Source: Methanobacteriaceae archaeon (GTDB lineage Archaea; Methanobacteriota; Methanobacteria; Methanobacteriales; Methanobacteriaceae). Taken from it: a DNA stretch of 64,000 nucleotides. Of the stretch, positions 48,116-56,559 are shown piece by piece. A model generated the notes under the pieces. That model saw only the letters and a list, made by a program, of their open reading frames with translations, made no database searches and was not told where the DNA came from. The DNA is taken from NCBI GenBank assembly GCA_030656015.1, contig JAUSNX010000001.1, forward strand, positions 124,001 through 188,000. Reading direction: 5' to 3'. Position numbers and translations under genes: made by a program. Numbering within the stretch: position 1 is the first letter of the stretch; the number at the start of each line of letters is the position of its first letter.

Positions 48116-48595
48116 GATATCCCCTTATCATCATTAAAATCATTGAAATTTCATTTTATAATACATGAATCAATTTATCAAAGTTCAAAAAGATTATTTC
48201 CTAATTCAAATTTGGTTACTATATTTATTCTAAATTTAAAATTATAGATTAATCTTTGAACTTGTAAGTTAATATATATTACTATAACGTTACTATAAGG
48301 CCAATACAGACTTATTTAAAAATATATTGCTCTATGAATGCCCAAAACCAATACGGAAGTATTTAAAAAAACTTTCAACAACAATAAAATTGAAAATAAA
48401 ACACTAAGAAAATTAATTCATCAATTTAATCAGAACTAAATATTTTTCAAAAATTGGAATAAAAATAGAACCTATTAAAAAATATGTAAAATAAAAAATA
48501 ATCAATCATATTCTAATGATTGAATTAAAACTCATTTATAAAATAAATAGAAATAGAGAAAGAATATATTTACTTTCTCTTTAAAGAGTATGAAT
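48116..48595. other. Long intergenic region
   Basis: About 480 bp between the exporter and the transglutaminase-like gene, AT-rich. A 33-codon frame (48338-48439, + strand) is open but has no RBS and is not supported. Otherwise it holds the promoter of the exporter. Confidence 0.4.
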
Positions 48596-49063
48596 TCATA
48601 CTTTAGAAGTGGCAATTACTTTCATACCGGGTTTACTGGAAGTGGCATTATATATCTTATTAATACCATTGGCCTTGTAATTATAATCTGCCCATTTTCC
48701 ATTTTTATATAATTGGACGGACCTGTGTCTGGAAGACATTTTGGTTTTATACTGGACAATTCTAGCTTTAGTACCTTTTTTGGTTAATTTTTTGTAAAGG
48801 TAGTTACTCATTGCCCAACAGTCTCCAATTTTACTGTAACGATATCCACTGGATTTCTTATAAGAGTACTTTTTGTACTTTTTGTACTTCTTATATTTAT
48901 AGGCCCCATTTACTTCTACGGCCTTGTCAACTTTAACGTGAGTATTAGATTCATTTAATTTAAATTTAGTCTTTTCTTGATTATTGTCTGCAAATGATAC
49001 AGGTAATATTCCTGCAACTATACTTAGTGCAAAAAGCACTGCAAAAACTTTGTTTCGCGTAAT
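48596..49063 (-). CDS. Secreted transglutaminase-like protein
   Basis: About 156 aa. A signal peptide (KVFAVLFALSIVAGILPVSFA) is followed by a Lys/Tyr-rich KYKKYKKYKK tract and a small papain-like/transglutaminase-like domain, with Cys in GDCWAMSNYL, His in SSRHRSV and Asp in WADY as the likely triad. Such proteins are common in pseudomurein methanogens and may act on the cell wall; the substrate is unknown. GGAGG at 49071-49075 is followed after 7 nt by ATT 49063, the apparent start; the first GTG (49039) would cut into the signal peptide and has no RBS. Confidence 0.7.
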   Translation of the reverse strand: MTRNKVFAVLFALSIVAGILPVSFADNNQEKTKFKLNESNTHVKVDKAVEVNGAYKYKKYKKYKKYSYKKSSGYRYSKIGDCWAMSNYLYKKLTKKGTKARIVQYKTKMSSRHRSVQLYKNGKWADYNYKANGINKIYNATSSKPGMKVIATSKV

Positions 49064-49580
49064 TTTATCGCCTCCATTTCCAAGTGTCTTGAACTCATAA
49101 GACCCATCTTGGAAAAATGAACTTTAGTCTGCAACACTTATAAATGCTTTGGTCGGAAAATAAAAATAAGACGCTTTTAGGGACTTTTTTAGGATTTAAA
49201 AGCCTTTTAAAAGAGATTGATATAGTCCTATAGAGATAAGAGATATGGGAGCCTATTTTCAAGCTCAGAGCATTAAATGTGACATAATTTAATATAATAA
49301 CCCTAATTAAAATGTATTCTAAAATAGTTAAAGTAAGGCCTTTACAAAGAAGGAAGTTTTAGGTGGCAATCAATAAAATAAGATTTTAATATTCCTTAAA
49401 AACGATTTATATTACACCATGTTACTTATTTTTAATTAAGGCGTATTAAGAGATATTTTTCAATTTATGGTGTTTTTATTGATTTTTTTAAAAAAAATAT
49501 TTGAAAAATAAAATAATTATAATGGAAATTAAACTTGAGTAAATTACAACATCATATCTATCCCCTAATGCACTTATTTA
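49064..49580. other. Long intergenic region at the edge of the repair cluster
   Basis: About 517 bp between the transglutaminase-like gene and the Rad50 remnant; the first 100 bp hold the promoter of the former. The rest is AT-rich, without an ORF or RNA gene that I can recognise. A boundary of an inserted segment could lie near the remnant, but no direct repeats were found by eye. Confidence 0.4.
49136..49150 (-). promoter_or_regulatory. TATA box of the transglutaminase-like gene
   Basis: On the minus strand AAAGCATTTATAAGT contains TTTATAAG with an A-rich BRE-like stretch upstream, about 73 nt before the start codon. A transcription start about 25 nt downstream would give a leader of roughly 50 nt with the GGAGG site. 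Confidence 0.4.
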
Positions 49581-49901
49581 CTATTCCACCATTACCCTAG
49601 AAATTTCCTCTACTTTCTCCACTTTAATGATATTTTCCGCGGCTTCTTCCAGATCCACATCATGAGTTACAATTATCATCTGTGGAATAATAGACATTCT
49701 TTTTAAAATATCAATAAGTTCTGATCGGCGGAAAGTATCTAAATGTATGGTAGGTTCATCCAACATTATAAGCTCAAGAGTGCCACCGGAAAGTGCCTTG
49801 GTAATCCCTAACCTTAATGCTAATGCAACAGCTATTCGTTCTCCACCACTTATCATGTCCAGTGTGGTCTTACCTACTGGCCCGTACACATCATAAATCA
49901 A
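49581..49901 (-). pseudogene. C-terminal remnant of a second Rad50
   Basis: 106 codons covering only the C-terminal Rad50 ATPase lobe: signature ISGGERIAVALALRLGI, Walker B LIMLDEPTIHLD, and the D-loop/H-loop VTHDVDLEEAA. The N-terminal half with Walker A is missing. Rad50 homology begins at YDVYGPVGKTTLD, within a few codons of the stop of the complete Rad50 gene that ends at 49891. A TTG at 49901 would be the only start. It is better read as the leftover 3' end of a resident rad50 replaced by the cluster to the right than as an active gene; the stump could still be translated. Confidence 0.75.
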
Positions 49902-52332
49902 CTATAGTTGAATTACCATCAACTTTTTCAACTCGGAATGTATGGTCTGCAAAACTCTCCAGTTCTTGTTCATGTGAAACCATAATTAATTGTTCAGTTT
50001 TTAATTCATCTAAAATGTCCCTAATTTTAAAAAGTTGTTCTTTACTGAATCCATCTGTAGGTTCATCTAAAATAAGAACATTAGATTCCAAACTAGTTGA
50101 TTCTACTTGAACAATGCTGTTTAAAGCTAGCCTATATGCAAATGCAACACTAGTTTTTTCACCGCCACTCAAATAATTGATTTCCTGTTCAAAACCATCC
50201 TGTTCAACAATAGGTGTAAATTCTTCATTAATTTTAACAGCCTTAGAATAATCGTCAATAAGAATTTTAAACCATTTTTGAAAGTTATTATTAAAATCTA
50301 TGAATATTTTTTTCATCATTCTCTTTTCAATCAAATTAAGAGTTGGAATCAGATAATCATTAATCCAAATATAATTATCATTTACAATATTTGAACGTGA
50401 CTTTATTTTTTCCTTATTTATAATTTCAGAGTTTATTTTCTCTATTTCAATTTCAAAACGATCGATTAATGTTTTAGTTTTGACATATCTCGCCTTCAAA
50501 TCCTGAAATTTAAAACTTGTTGTCTGGTGTTCTTTTTTAAGTTTCTCGATTTGATCAGAAATATCAAATAGTTGTTCAGATTCCTTTTTTGCATCTAAAA
50601 GAGTTTTTGACAATACTTCTTTGCTTGCAGAGTTAGATTCGATTTCAAGGGATTTTTCTTGTATTTTGTTCTGATTTTTGATTAATTGATTATTTAATTG
50701 TGCAATATCCCCTTGAATTTTGTTAAAGTATCTAATCTTTTCCAAAATTTCTTCATAAAAAAATAGCAATTCATTAGGAGTTGAAATTTCAGATGAGTCT
50801 TTTTCTAAAGAAGACATATATAGGTCTAATGCTTTACAAGCATTATTTAATTTAAATATTTCACCATTTAAATTATCTAATTTTTCTTTTTGAACAATAA
50901 GAGATCCAAATTCTATTATTAAATTTTTATAATCATCTCTTTCTTTTAATAGATTTTTTAAATCCTCGGATTTTCTATTCAATTGTTCTTCAATAATTTC
51001 AATTTCTTTTGATTTTTCAAGAATTTGAGCTTCTCTTTCGTTTTTTATTGATTTTTTTCTAGAATCATCTAATACACTATCACAGATCGGACAAACATCA
51101 CTAACCCCGTCTAAATTACTTTGTTTTTCTTTTAGTTCAGTTATAACAGCGCCAATTCTAAATTTATTTTTCAAAATCTCATTATTCTGCTCTTCTGTCC
51201 CAGTAATTAAATCCTCTTTCTTTTCTAAAGCTTTAATAATATTTTGTTTCTCTTTAGTCAAGTCAAGAACATCCGAAACTTTATAATCTCCTAATTTTGA
51301 CTCTAAATCTGTTTTTTCATCATTTAAAAAAGATTTTTTGGCTAAAATTTCATTCCTTTTATTAATTGTCGATTTAAGAGCAGATATATTTCCTTTAATT
51401 TGTTCTTCATTCAGATTTGAAGGTTTTTCCACTTTTTTAAAGTTTGCAATATCTTGATTTAATAACTGGTTCTCATCTTCAAGATTTTTAATCTCATTTG
51501 AGTATTTAGCTATTAATAACTCTTTGTCATTAATTTGAGTTTTTAAATGAGGTATCTGAACCTTAATTTCTTTTATTTTAGCCTCGATAGAATTAAGCTG
51601 TTCTAATTCAGATTTCTCTTTATCATGGATTGATTCATATTTAGAAAGTTCTATTGTTAAATAACCCATATCTTTTTCAGCGCTAAGCTTGCTTTTATGA
51701 AGTTCTTCAAATTCTTGTTTTTTATCATTGAGATTAACTATTTGGCCCTCAAAGTACCGTTTTATCTCTTTTAGGTAATTAGAAATTAATAAAGAATTTT
51801 CTATAGCAATTTTGTATTCTTCTATTCCAAATGCTCTTCTGAGTGTTTGCAGCCTAACATCCGGTTTTTGGGACAATATATTTTTCATTTCCTCTTGAGG
51901 GGTATAAATGGCATATCTAAATATAAAACTCTGAGATTTTGGATTTGGAGATTCATTAAAATTCAAAATTTCCAATATTTTCTCTTTAATTTCTGTAGGA
52001 GAAAATTGATAAATCGCCCCATCAATACTTAAAATAGATTTTCCTTGCCTTACAGGCGCACTCTTATCTTTTCTAGTCAGACTTCTTTCAACCAGATAGT
52101 TTTTACCATTATTTTCAAATTCTAGGACAACAGTACCTCTTTTCGATCCTTTTCTAAGTAATGAATCTCCTTTTTGATTACCCAATCCAAATAAAGCAAA
52201 TTCAATGGCCATTAAAATAGTAGATTTTCCAGAGCCAATATCCCCCTCAAAAAGAGAAGTTCCTAATGGGAAATCAATTTGATAACGCTTATAACTTCTA
52301 ATATTATCTAGGTTAAGTGCTTTAAATATCAT
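49891..52332 (-). CDS. rad50: Rad50 ATPase
   Basis: 813 aa (from ATG 52332; an upstream ATG at 52350 is in frame but GAGGTG fits 52332). N-terminal Walker A GDIGSGKS, a long coiled coil with the zinc hook CPIC (C420/C423 by the longer start), signature YLSGGEKTSVAFAY, Walker B LILDEPTDGFS and VSHEQELES at the end. It forms the Mre11-Rad50 complex that tethers and processes DNA ends, together with HerA and NurA in archaea. Start overlaps the mre11 stop by 11 bp, so translation is coupled. Complete length for the family. Confidence 0.93.
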   Translation of the reverse strand: MIFKALNLDNIRSYKRYQIDFPLGTSLFEGDIGSGKSTILMAIEFALFGLGNQKGDSLLRKGSKRGTVVLEFENNGKNYLVERSLTRKDKSAPVRQGKSILSIDGAIYQFSPTEIKEKILEILNFNESPNPKSQSFIFRYAIYTPQEEMKNILSQKPDVRLQTLRRAFGIEEYKIAIENSLLISNYLKEIKRYFEGQIVNLNDKKQEFEELHKSKLSAEKDMGYLTIELSKYESIHDKEKSELEQLNSIEAKIKEIKVQIPHLKTQINDKELLIAKYSNEIKNLEDENQLLNQDIANFKKVEKPSNLNEEQIKGNISALKSTINKRNEILAKKSFLNDEKTDLESKLGDYKVSDVLDLTKEKQNIIKALEKKEDLITGTEEQNNEILKNKFRIGAVITELKEKQSNLDGVSDVCPICDSVLDDSRKKSIKNEREAQILEKSKEIEIIEEQLNRKSEDLKNLLKERDDYKNLIIEFGSLIVQKEKLDNLNGEIFKLNNACKALDLYMSSLEKDSSEISTPNELLFFYEEILEKIRYFNKIQGDIAQLNNQLIKNQNKIQEKSLEIESNSASKEVLSKTLLDAKKESEQLFDISDQIEKLKKEHQTTSFKFQDLKARYVKTKTLIDRFEIEIEKINSEIINKEKIKSRSNIVNDNYIWINDYLIPTLNLIEKRMMKKIFIDFNNNFQKWFKILIDDYSKAVKINEEFTPIVEQDGFEQEINYLSGGEKTSVAFAYRLALNSIVQVESTSLESNVLILDEPTDGFSKEQLFKIRDILDELKTEQLIMVSHEQELESFADHTFRVEKVDGNSTIVDL

Positions 52333-53605
52333 CAGGCAACACCTCAACATCTAAAAGATTTAAAGCATCTTTAATAATTCTATTTTTATAATCCTGTTTT
52401 TTTTCATTAAGTTTTGAGTCATGTCTTAATATATTAACAAGTTCATATGCTTTTTGAGCGCCTTTATCGCCTTTTAAGTTTTCAATGTTAATATTGACTG
52501 TTCCAATATTCTCTCTAAGAATATTTTCTTCAATTTCAGCCTTATTTTCACCTTTAGTAGTTATATTAGAAAATTCTTTAGATTTTAGACTATGATGATT
52601 AATATTAACACTAAACGCCCCATTTTCATTCAAAGTTTTTCTAATATCGAAAAGATTTATATCAGATGTTTTACCACCTGAGAGTTCTCCCTCAAGCTTT
52701 AAAATAACAATTTTATTATTCACATCTATTTCCTGAACTTCATTCAATACCCGATCATAGAACTGATAAGATGTTTCATCATTAACACTCAATAAAATAA
52801 ATTCATATTCAGCCACTTTAATCTCATGAAACTTTATATCGATTATATCATTTTCAAATTCAGTTATGAAGAACCCTCTTTTTTCACCTTTAGCACTAAT
52901 CTCAAAATCTCGGGGATATCCTGAAAAAAGGGAACCGGGGTAAATAACCGGGCCTCTACCTTCAACGGACTCAGTAAAAATTTTTTTGTGAATATGGCCT
53001 CCGGCATAATAATTAAAACCTTTTGGAAATTTATTTATTGAAATACTATCTACTATCTTAGACAACGATTTATCCATTAATTCCGTAATAGAAGTATGAA
53101 AAACAAAAATTTTGAAACCATTTTCATTTTCTAAACTATCAATATCTAGTAATTCAAAAATATCTTCTTCAAGACCGATTTTTCTTCCAATGATTCCAGT
53201 TAATTTACATTGAGTTTTTTCATCAGTAGTAAATCTCAATCCAATTTTTTGGTTACCATCATCCAATTCAACAATTTCCGGAGTATAAATATTTTTTAAA
53301 AGGCCGCTTTCTGTAATTATATCTATAATAGAAGTAGCATTAGGACTAAAATCATGACTACCATAACTCATATAGATAGGAATATTCTTTTCATTTATTT
53401 CCCTTAGTTTTGCAACAGTTTTTTTTACAACATTCATGTCTGGAAGATTAGAATGGAAAAGATCCCCAGCAATGATTATGAAATCAACTTTTTCTTGAAC
53501 ACATATATCCAATGCATCATTAAAAGCTTTAAATTCTAATTCTTTTAATTCTGCTAGTTTTTGAAAACCTAAATGACAATCAGCCAAATGAGCAAACTTA
53601 TACAT
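52322..53605 (-). CDS. mre11: Mre11 nuclease
   Basis: 427 aa. Metal-binding phosphoesterase motifs: LADCHLGFQ (D9, H11), IIAGDLFHS, YGSHDFSP and GGHIHKK. In most Mre11 proteins the third motif is GNHD; here it reads GSHD, so one position usually held by Asn is Ser. It is a 3'-5' exo/endonuclease acting with Rad50, here flanked by herA (1-bp overlap TAATG) and rad50 (11-bp overlap). The C-terminal half contains the Rad50-binding helical region. Confidence 0.92.
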   Translation of the reverse strand: MYKFAHLADCHLGFQKLAELKELEFKAFNDALDICVQEKVDFIIIAGDLFHSNLPDMNVVKKTVAKLREINEKNIPIYMSYGSHDFSPNATSIIDIITESGLLKNIYTPEIVELDDGNQKIGLRFTTDEKTQCKLTGIIGRKIGLEEDIFELLDIDSLENENGFKIFVFHTSITELMDKSLSKIVDSISINKFPKGFNYYAGGHIHKKIFTESVEGRGPVIYPGSLFSGYPRDFEISAKGEKRGFFITEFENDIIDIKFHEIKVAEYEFILLSVNDETSYQFYDRVLNEVQEIDVNNKIVILKLEGELSGGKTSDINLFDIRKTLNENGAFSVNINHHSLKSKEFSNITTKGENKAEIEENILRENIGTVNINIENLKGDKGAQKAYELVNILRHDSKLNEKKQDYKNRIIKDALNLLDVEVLPDDI

Positions 53606-55179
53606 TATGTACCTACCAAACCAATTTTTCCTGTAACTCTCTTTCTTGGAGGATTATTTTTAAGATATTCATCCACATATTCATCAAAAAAAGGAATTTG
53701 AATAGGGATAGCAAATTTAGTGAAAACACTACTTACAATAGCTTGACCCTTATCCAAACTCGCAATAATCCTATTATCTTCAGAAAGATCTTGTGCTGCA
53801 CTATCTATTAAAGCAGATCTTTCAACATTCATTTCATTTCCTAAAATAATTTTAGTATTCATATTAGCTAATATAGGACGAGGAATAACACTTGCAAGCT
53901 GAGTTATGGCAATTAATCCAATTTTAAATTTTCTTCCTTCTTTAGCTATTGTACTATAAATATTCATTTGTCCCTGAAAAGCGTCTTTACCTAATACCCT
54001 AGGAGCTTCTTCAATAACTATACTTATAACTGGCTTATTTTCCAATTCAGAACTATTGAAATTTTTATATTTATTTAAAACTCTTCCTGAAATTATACTT
54101 CCAATAAATAGCTCTTCCGAATCGCTTAATTTAGAAGTATCAATAATAACAATTTTCCCTTCTTCAAGAGAATTAATGATATTTTCAATTGTATTAATAC
54201 CTTCTTCACCCTTGAAAATATTGCTTCTAAATCGTATTTTATCATCTTTTAAGTAAATACCAATATATCTATCCAATTTTCGCTCAATAACATTAATAGT
54301 TTCTGCTCTAACTCTAATTTTGCTTAAAGTATTGGAATCAATACCTTCAATAATTTTTAAGATCCAATCTTCTCTAAAATGATTATATAATGCATACATA
54401 GCATCTGATTGTGCTGAAGTAAAGGAAAATATACCATTAAAATTTTCTGGCCTGATATTTTTGACACTAATAATCAATGATTCTCCCATCGCATCAGAAT
54501 TAACAGAATAATAATCTAACATATCTTGACTTTCAGGGTGATCTCTTAATCCTTTATTAATTGTATCACCATAATATTCATTGTGAGGATCTAAAACTAA
54601 AATTCCAGTATTTTCAGATTCTATTAATCCCCATAGAATCACTTTTACCAGATTACTCTTCCCCCTACCAGTAGTTGCAGGTATTAACATGTGATGAGTT
54701 AACGCTTTGGTTGCATCAATAGATACATCTACATCTAACTGTTCAGAACCACTTCTAACTTTTCCTAAATGTAAGTAATCATTAGAATCCTTTGTTTCTA
54801 AAAATCCAAGATCATCACTATTAATAATCCTTACATAATTAAAAAAATCAGGAAGTTTTTTTGGGCTTTTGATATTTCCATCTTTTCCAACTTCAAGTAA
54901 CGGTTTAGCTTTTGCAACAACATAATTCCTTAATTCGGGTTCCATCCAGTTTAAACCAGCCCCAAATCCCTCAAGTTCTAATCCAGAAACCATTTCATGA
55001 GTTGATGCGGATAATTGACTTTTATATTCAATATCTTTAACTTGGAAGATAATAGAATTTTTATCTTTATTTTTAGATTCTGAAACTAAAAGATCTCCTA
55101 GTTCCAATTTTTCTCCACTTTTTCCCCTTATATAAATGTTATTTAATCCGCCACCTACAATTTGACCAATTTTATCCAA
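53605..55179 (-). CDS. herA: HerA-type hexameric ATPase/helicase
   Basis: 524 aa. An N-terminal HAS-barrel (residues 1-90) is followed by the RecA-like ATPase core: Walker A ATTGRGKS (168-175) and Walker [10 protein letters not shown] (193-201). HerA pumps DNA and, with NurA, resects ends generated by Mre11-Rad50. The gene lies 9 bp after nurA on the same strand and its stop overlaps the mre11 start. All four genes therefore form one operon. Confidence 0.92.
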   Translation of the reverse strand: MDKIGQIVGGGLNNIYIRGKSGEKLELGDLLVSESKNKDKNSIIFQVKDIEYKSQLSASTHEMVSGLELEGFGAGLNWMEPELRNYVVAKAKPLLEVGKDGNIKSPKKLPDFFNYVRIINSDDLGFLETKDSNDYLHLGKVRSGSEQLDVDVSIDATKALTHHMLIPATTGRGKSNLVKVILWGLIESENTGILVLDPHNEYYGDTINKGLRDHPESQDMLDYYSVNSDAMGESLIISVKNIRPENFNGIFSFTSAQSDAMYALYNHFREDWILKIIEGIDSNTLSKIRVRAETINVIERKLDRYIGIYLKDDKIRFRSNIFKGEEGINTIENIINSLEEGKIVIIDTSKLSDSEELFIGSIISGRVLNKYKNFNSSELENKPVISIVIEEAPRVLGKDAFQGQMNIYSTIAKEGRKFKIGLIAITQLASVIPRPILANMNTKIILGNEMNVERSALIDSAAQDLSEDNRIIASLDKGQAIVSSVFTKFAIPIQIPFFDEYVDEYLKNNPPRKRVTGKIGLVGT

Positions 55180-55188
55180 TTAAATCAC

Positions 55189-56325
55189 CTACATAGAATC
55201 TAATTTATCATGAAGATCAATAGCTCTAATATTATATTTTAAATCATCCCATATTCCAGTTTTAGATATCTCTGAATAAAAACGTGTTTTGTATGATTCA
55301 ATTTCTTCATTAGTTACCCTAGCCCACCTATCAGCGTCAAAAAGGCCATAAGGATACCCTGGCAATGACAGATCATTTGATTGTTTTGCAATGGAAGAAA
55401 TAATATCCAAAATAGAATTCCGCCCTAGTTCATTAGCTTGTTTATTCAACATTTCAAATCTAAATGGCGAATAAGCAAATTTGCTCATTTTAACCACCAT
55501 CATCAACGGCTTAGGTTCACTCTTTTTCATTTCAGCAATAGGATAATAAACCCATTTGCTAGATTTAAGTTTAGTTTCCCTAGATAACCTTTGAATAGCA
55601 GCAATAATAGATAATTGTGTTGTAGTGGTTAATCTACATGTTTTTGAAAGGCCAGTTAAAATAATTCCATCATCAATAGCTTTATTAAATAATTTGTTTA
55701 CATATTCATTCTCTCGGCTATGGCCTACTTGCAAAGATCCATCCCTAATTATAATATCTCCACTATCTAATTCCATATCCAACAAACGTTTTGCAATAAT
55801 CCATTCAGTACACCGACGAGCTTTTGAAGCTACACGTTCCATACCTTCTTTTGAAGTCGCACTGACTTTTTCATCAACTTCACTGCTGGTTAACTTAGTT
55901 TCATTAGGTAAATATTCATTGAACTCATCATCAATCGGTGAAATAGAAGTTTCAAAGTAAATTTTGTTCTTACCAAATTTCGTCGTTGTCAATGATAAAA
56001 ATTCAATTTTCTGAGGAATATCCGATTCTATGGGAACTCTTTTTTTATCTTTAAAAATATTAAAATAAACCCTATTTAATTGAGCAGAAAATTCAGGTGT
56101 TGTAAGAAGTTCTTGATTTCCTCCATCAATACAAGCAATTTTTCTCGATGTATGGGTTGACGGAATTTCGTAAAAACGATTTTTATCTAATTTATCCGGT
56201 TTAAACTCTTTAATATTAGGTTCACCAATTTCCCTTTCTGAAAGTTCAGCGATTTTCTCAGCTATCTGACGCATACTATCCGTTAATATATTTACATCTC
56301 CCGAGAAGTTATTTAAATAGTTCAT
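55189..56325 (-). CDS. nurA: NurA 5'-3' nuclease
   Basis: 378 aa. NurA domain with the catalytic 'ACIDGGNQELL' (Asp) and 'IIIRDGSLQ' motifs; a further Asp-containing segment 'YPYGLFDADRWARV' lies near the C-terminus. In archaea NurA, with HerA, resects 5' ends for homologous recombination. ATG 56325 has no RBS, so the mRNA may be leaderless or begin just upstream. First gene of the HerA-Mre11-Rad50 operon. Confidence 0.9.
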   Translation of the reverse strand: MNYLNNFSGDVNILTDSMRQIAEKIAELSEREIGEPNIKEFKPDKLDKNRFYEIPSTHTSRKIACIDGGNQELLTTPEFSAQLNRVYFNIFKDKKRVPIESDIPQKIEFLSLTTTKFGKNKIYFETSISPIDDEFNEYLPNETKLTSSEVDEKVSATSKEGMERVASKARRCTEWIIAKRLLDMELDSGDIIIRDGSLQVGHSRENEYVNKLFNKAIDDGIILTGLSKTCRLTTTTQLSIIAAIQRLSRETKLKSSKWVYYPIAEMKKSEPKPLMMVVKMSKFAYSPFRFEMLNKQANELGRNSILDIISSIAKQSNDLSLPGYPYGLFDADRWARVTNEEIESYKTRFYSEISKTGIWDDLKYNIRAIDLHDKLDSM

Positions 56326-56350
56326 AATTAGTCATATTATATTAAATAAC

Positions 56351-56369
56351 ATTCTTTATAGTAAAGAAT
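56351..56369. repeat. Perfect palindrome between the SMC-like gene and nurA
   Basis: ATTCTTTA-TAG-TAAAGAAT, an 8-bp stem with a 3-nt loop, 26 bp before the nurA start. It could be an operator near the promoter or the 3' end hairpin of the preceding SMC-like transcript. The rest of the gap (56326-56559) shows no gene. Confidence 0.4.
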
Positions 56370-56559
56370 TTTCAAGAAGTGGTGGTCTAATTTCCTGCAT
56401 GGTATCTCTAACCACTCTCTACAGCGAGTAATATAATTTTCACCATTCAGTCTTCTCTTGGACTAATAACCTTCAACAATAATTTTTAAGTCGTTATTAT
56501 TTATTATATGATAATCTTTTGGAAATATAGCATTCTATTTCTTTAGAAAATTCAATGCA

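Noticed and set aside
48338-48439. 33-codon plus-strand ORF in the gap before the transglutaminase-like gene
   Set aside because: No RBS and no similarity pattern; easily arises by chance in AT-rich DNA.
49581-49901. Rad50 remnant as a frameshift of the neighbouring rad50
   Set aside because: The neighbour already has its own complete C-lobe with signature and Walker B, so the stump is a second sequence, not a continuation.
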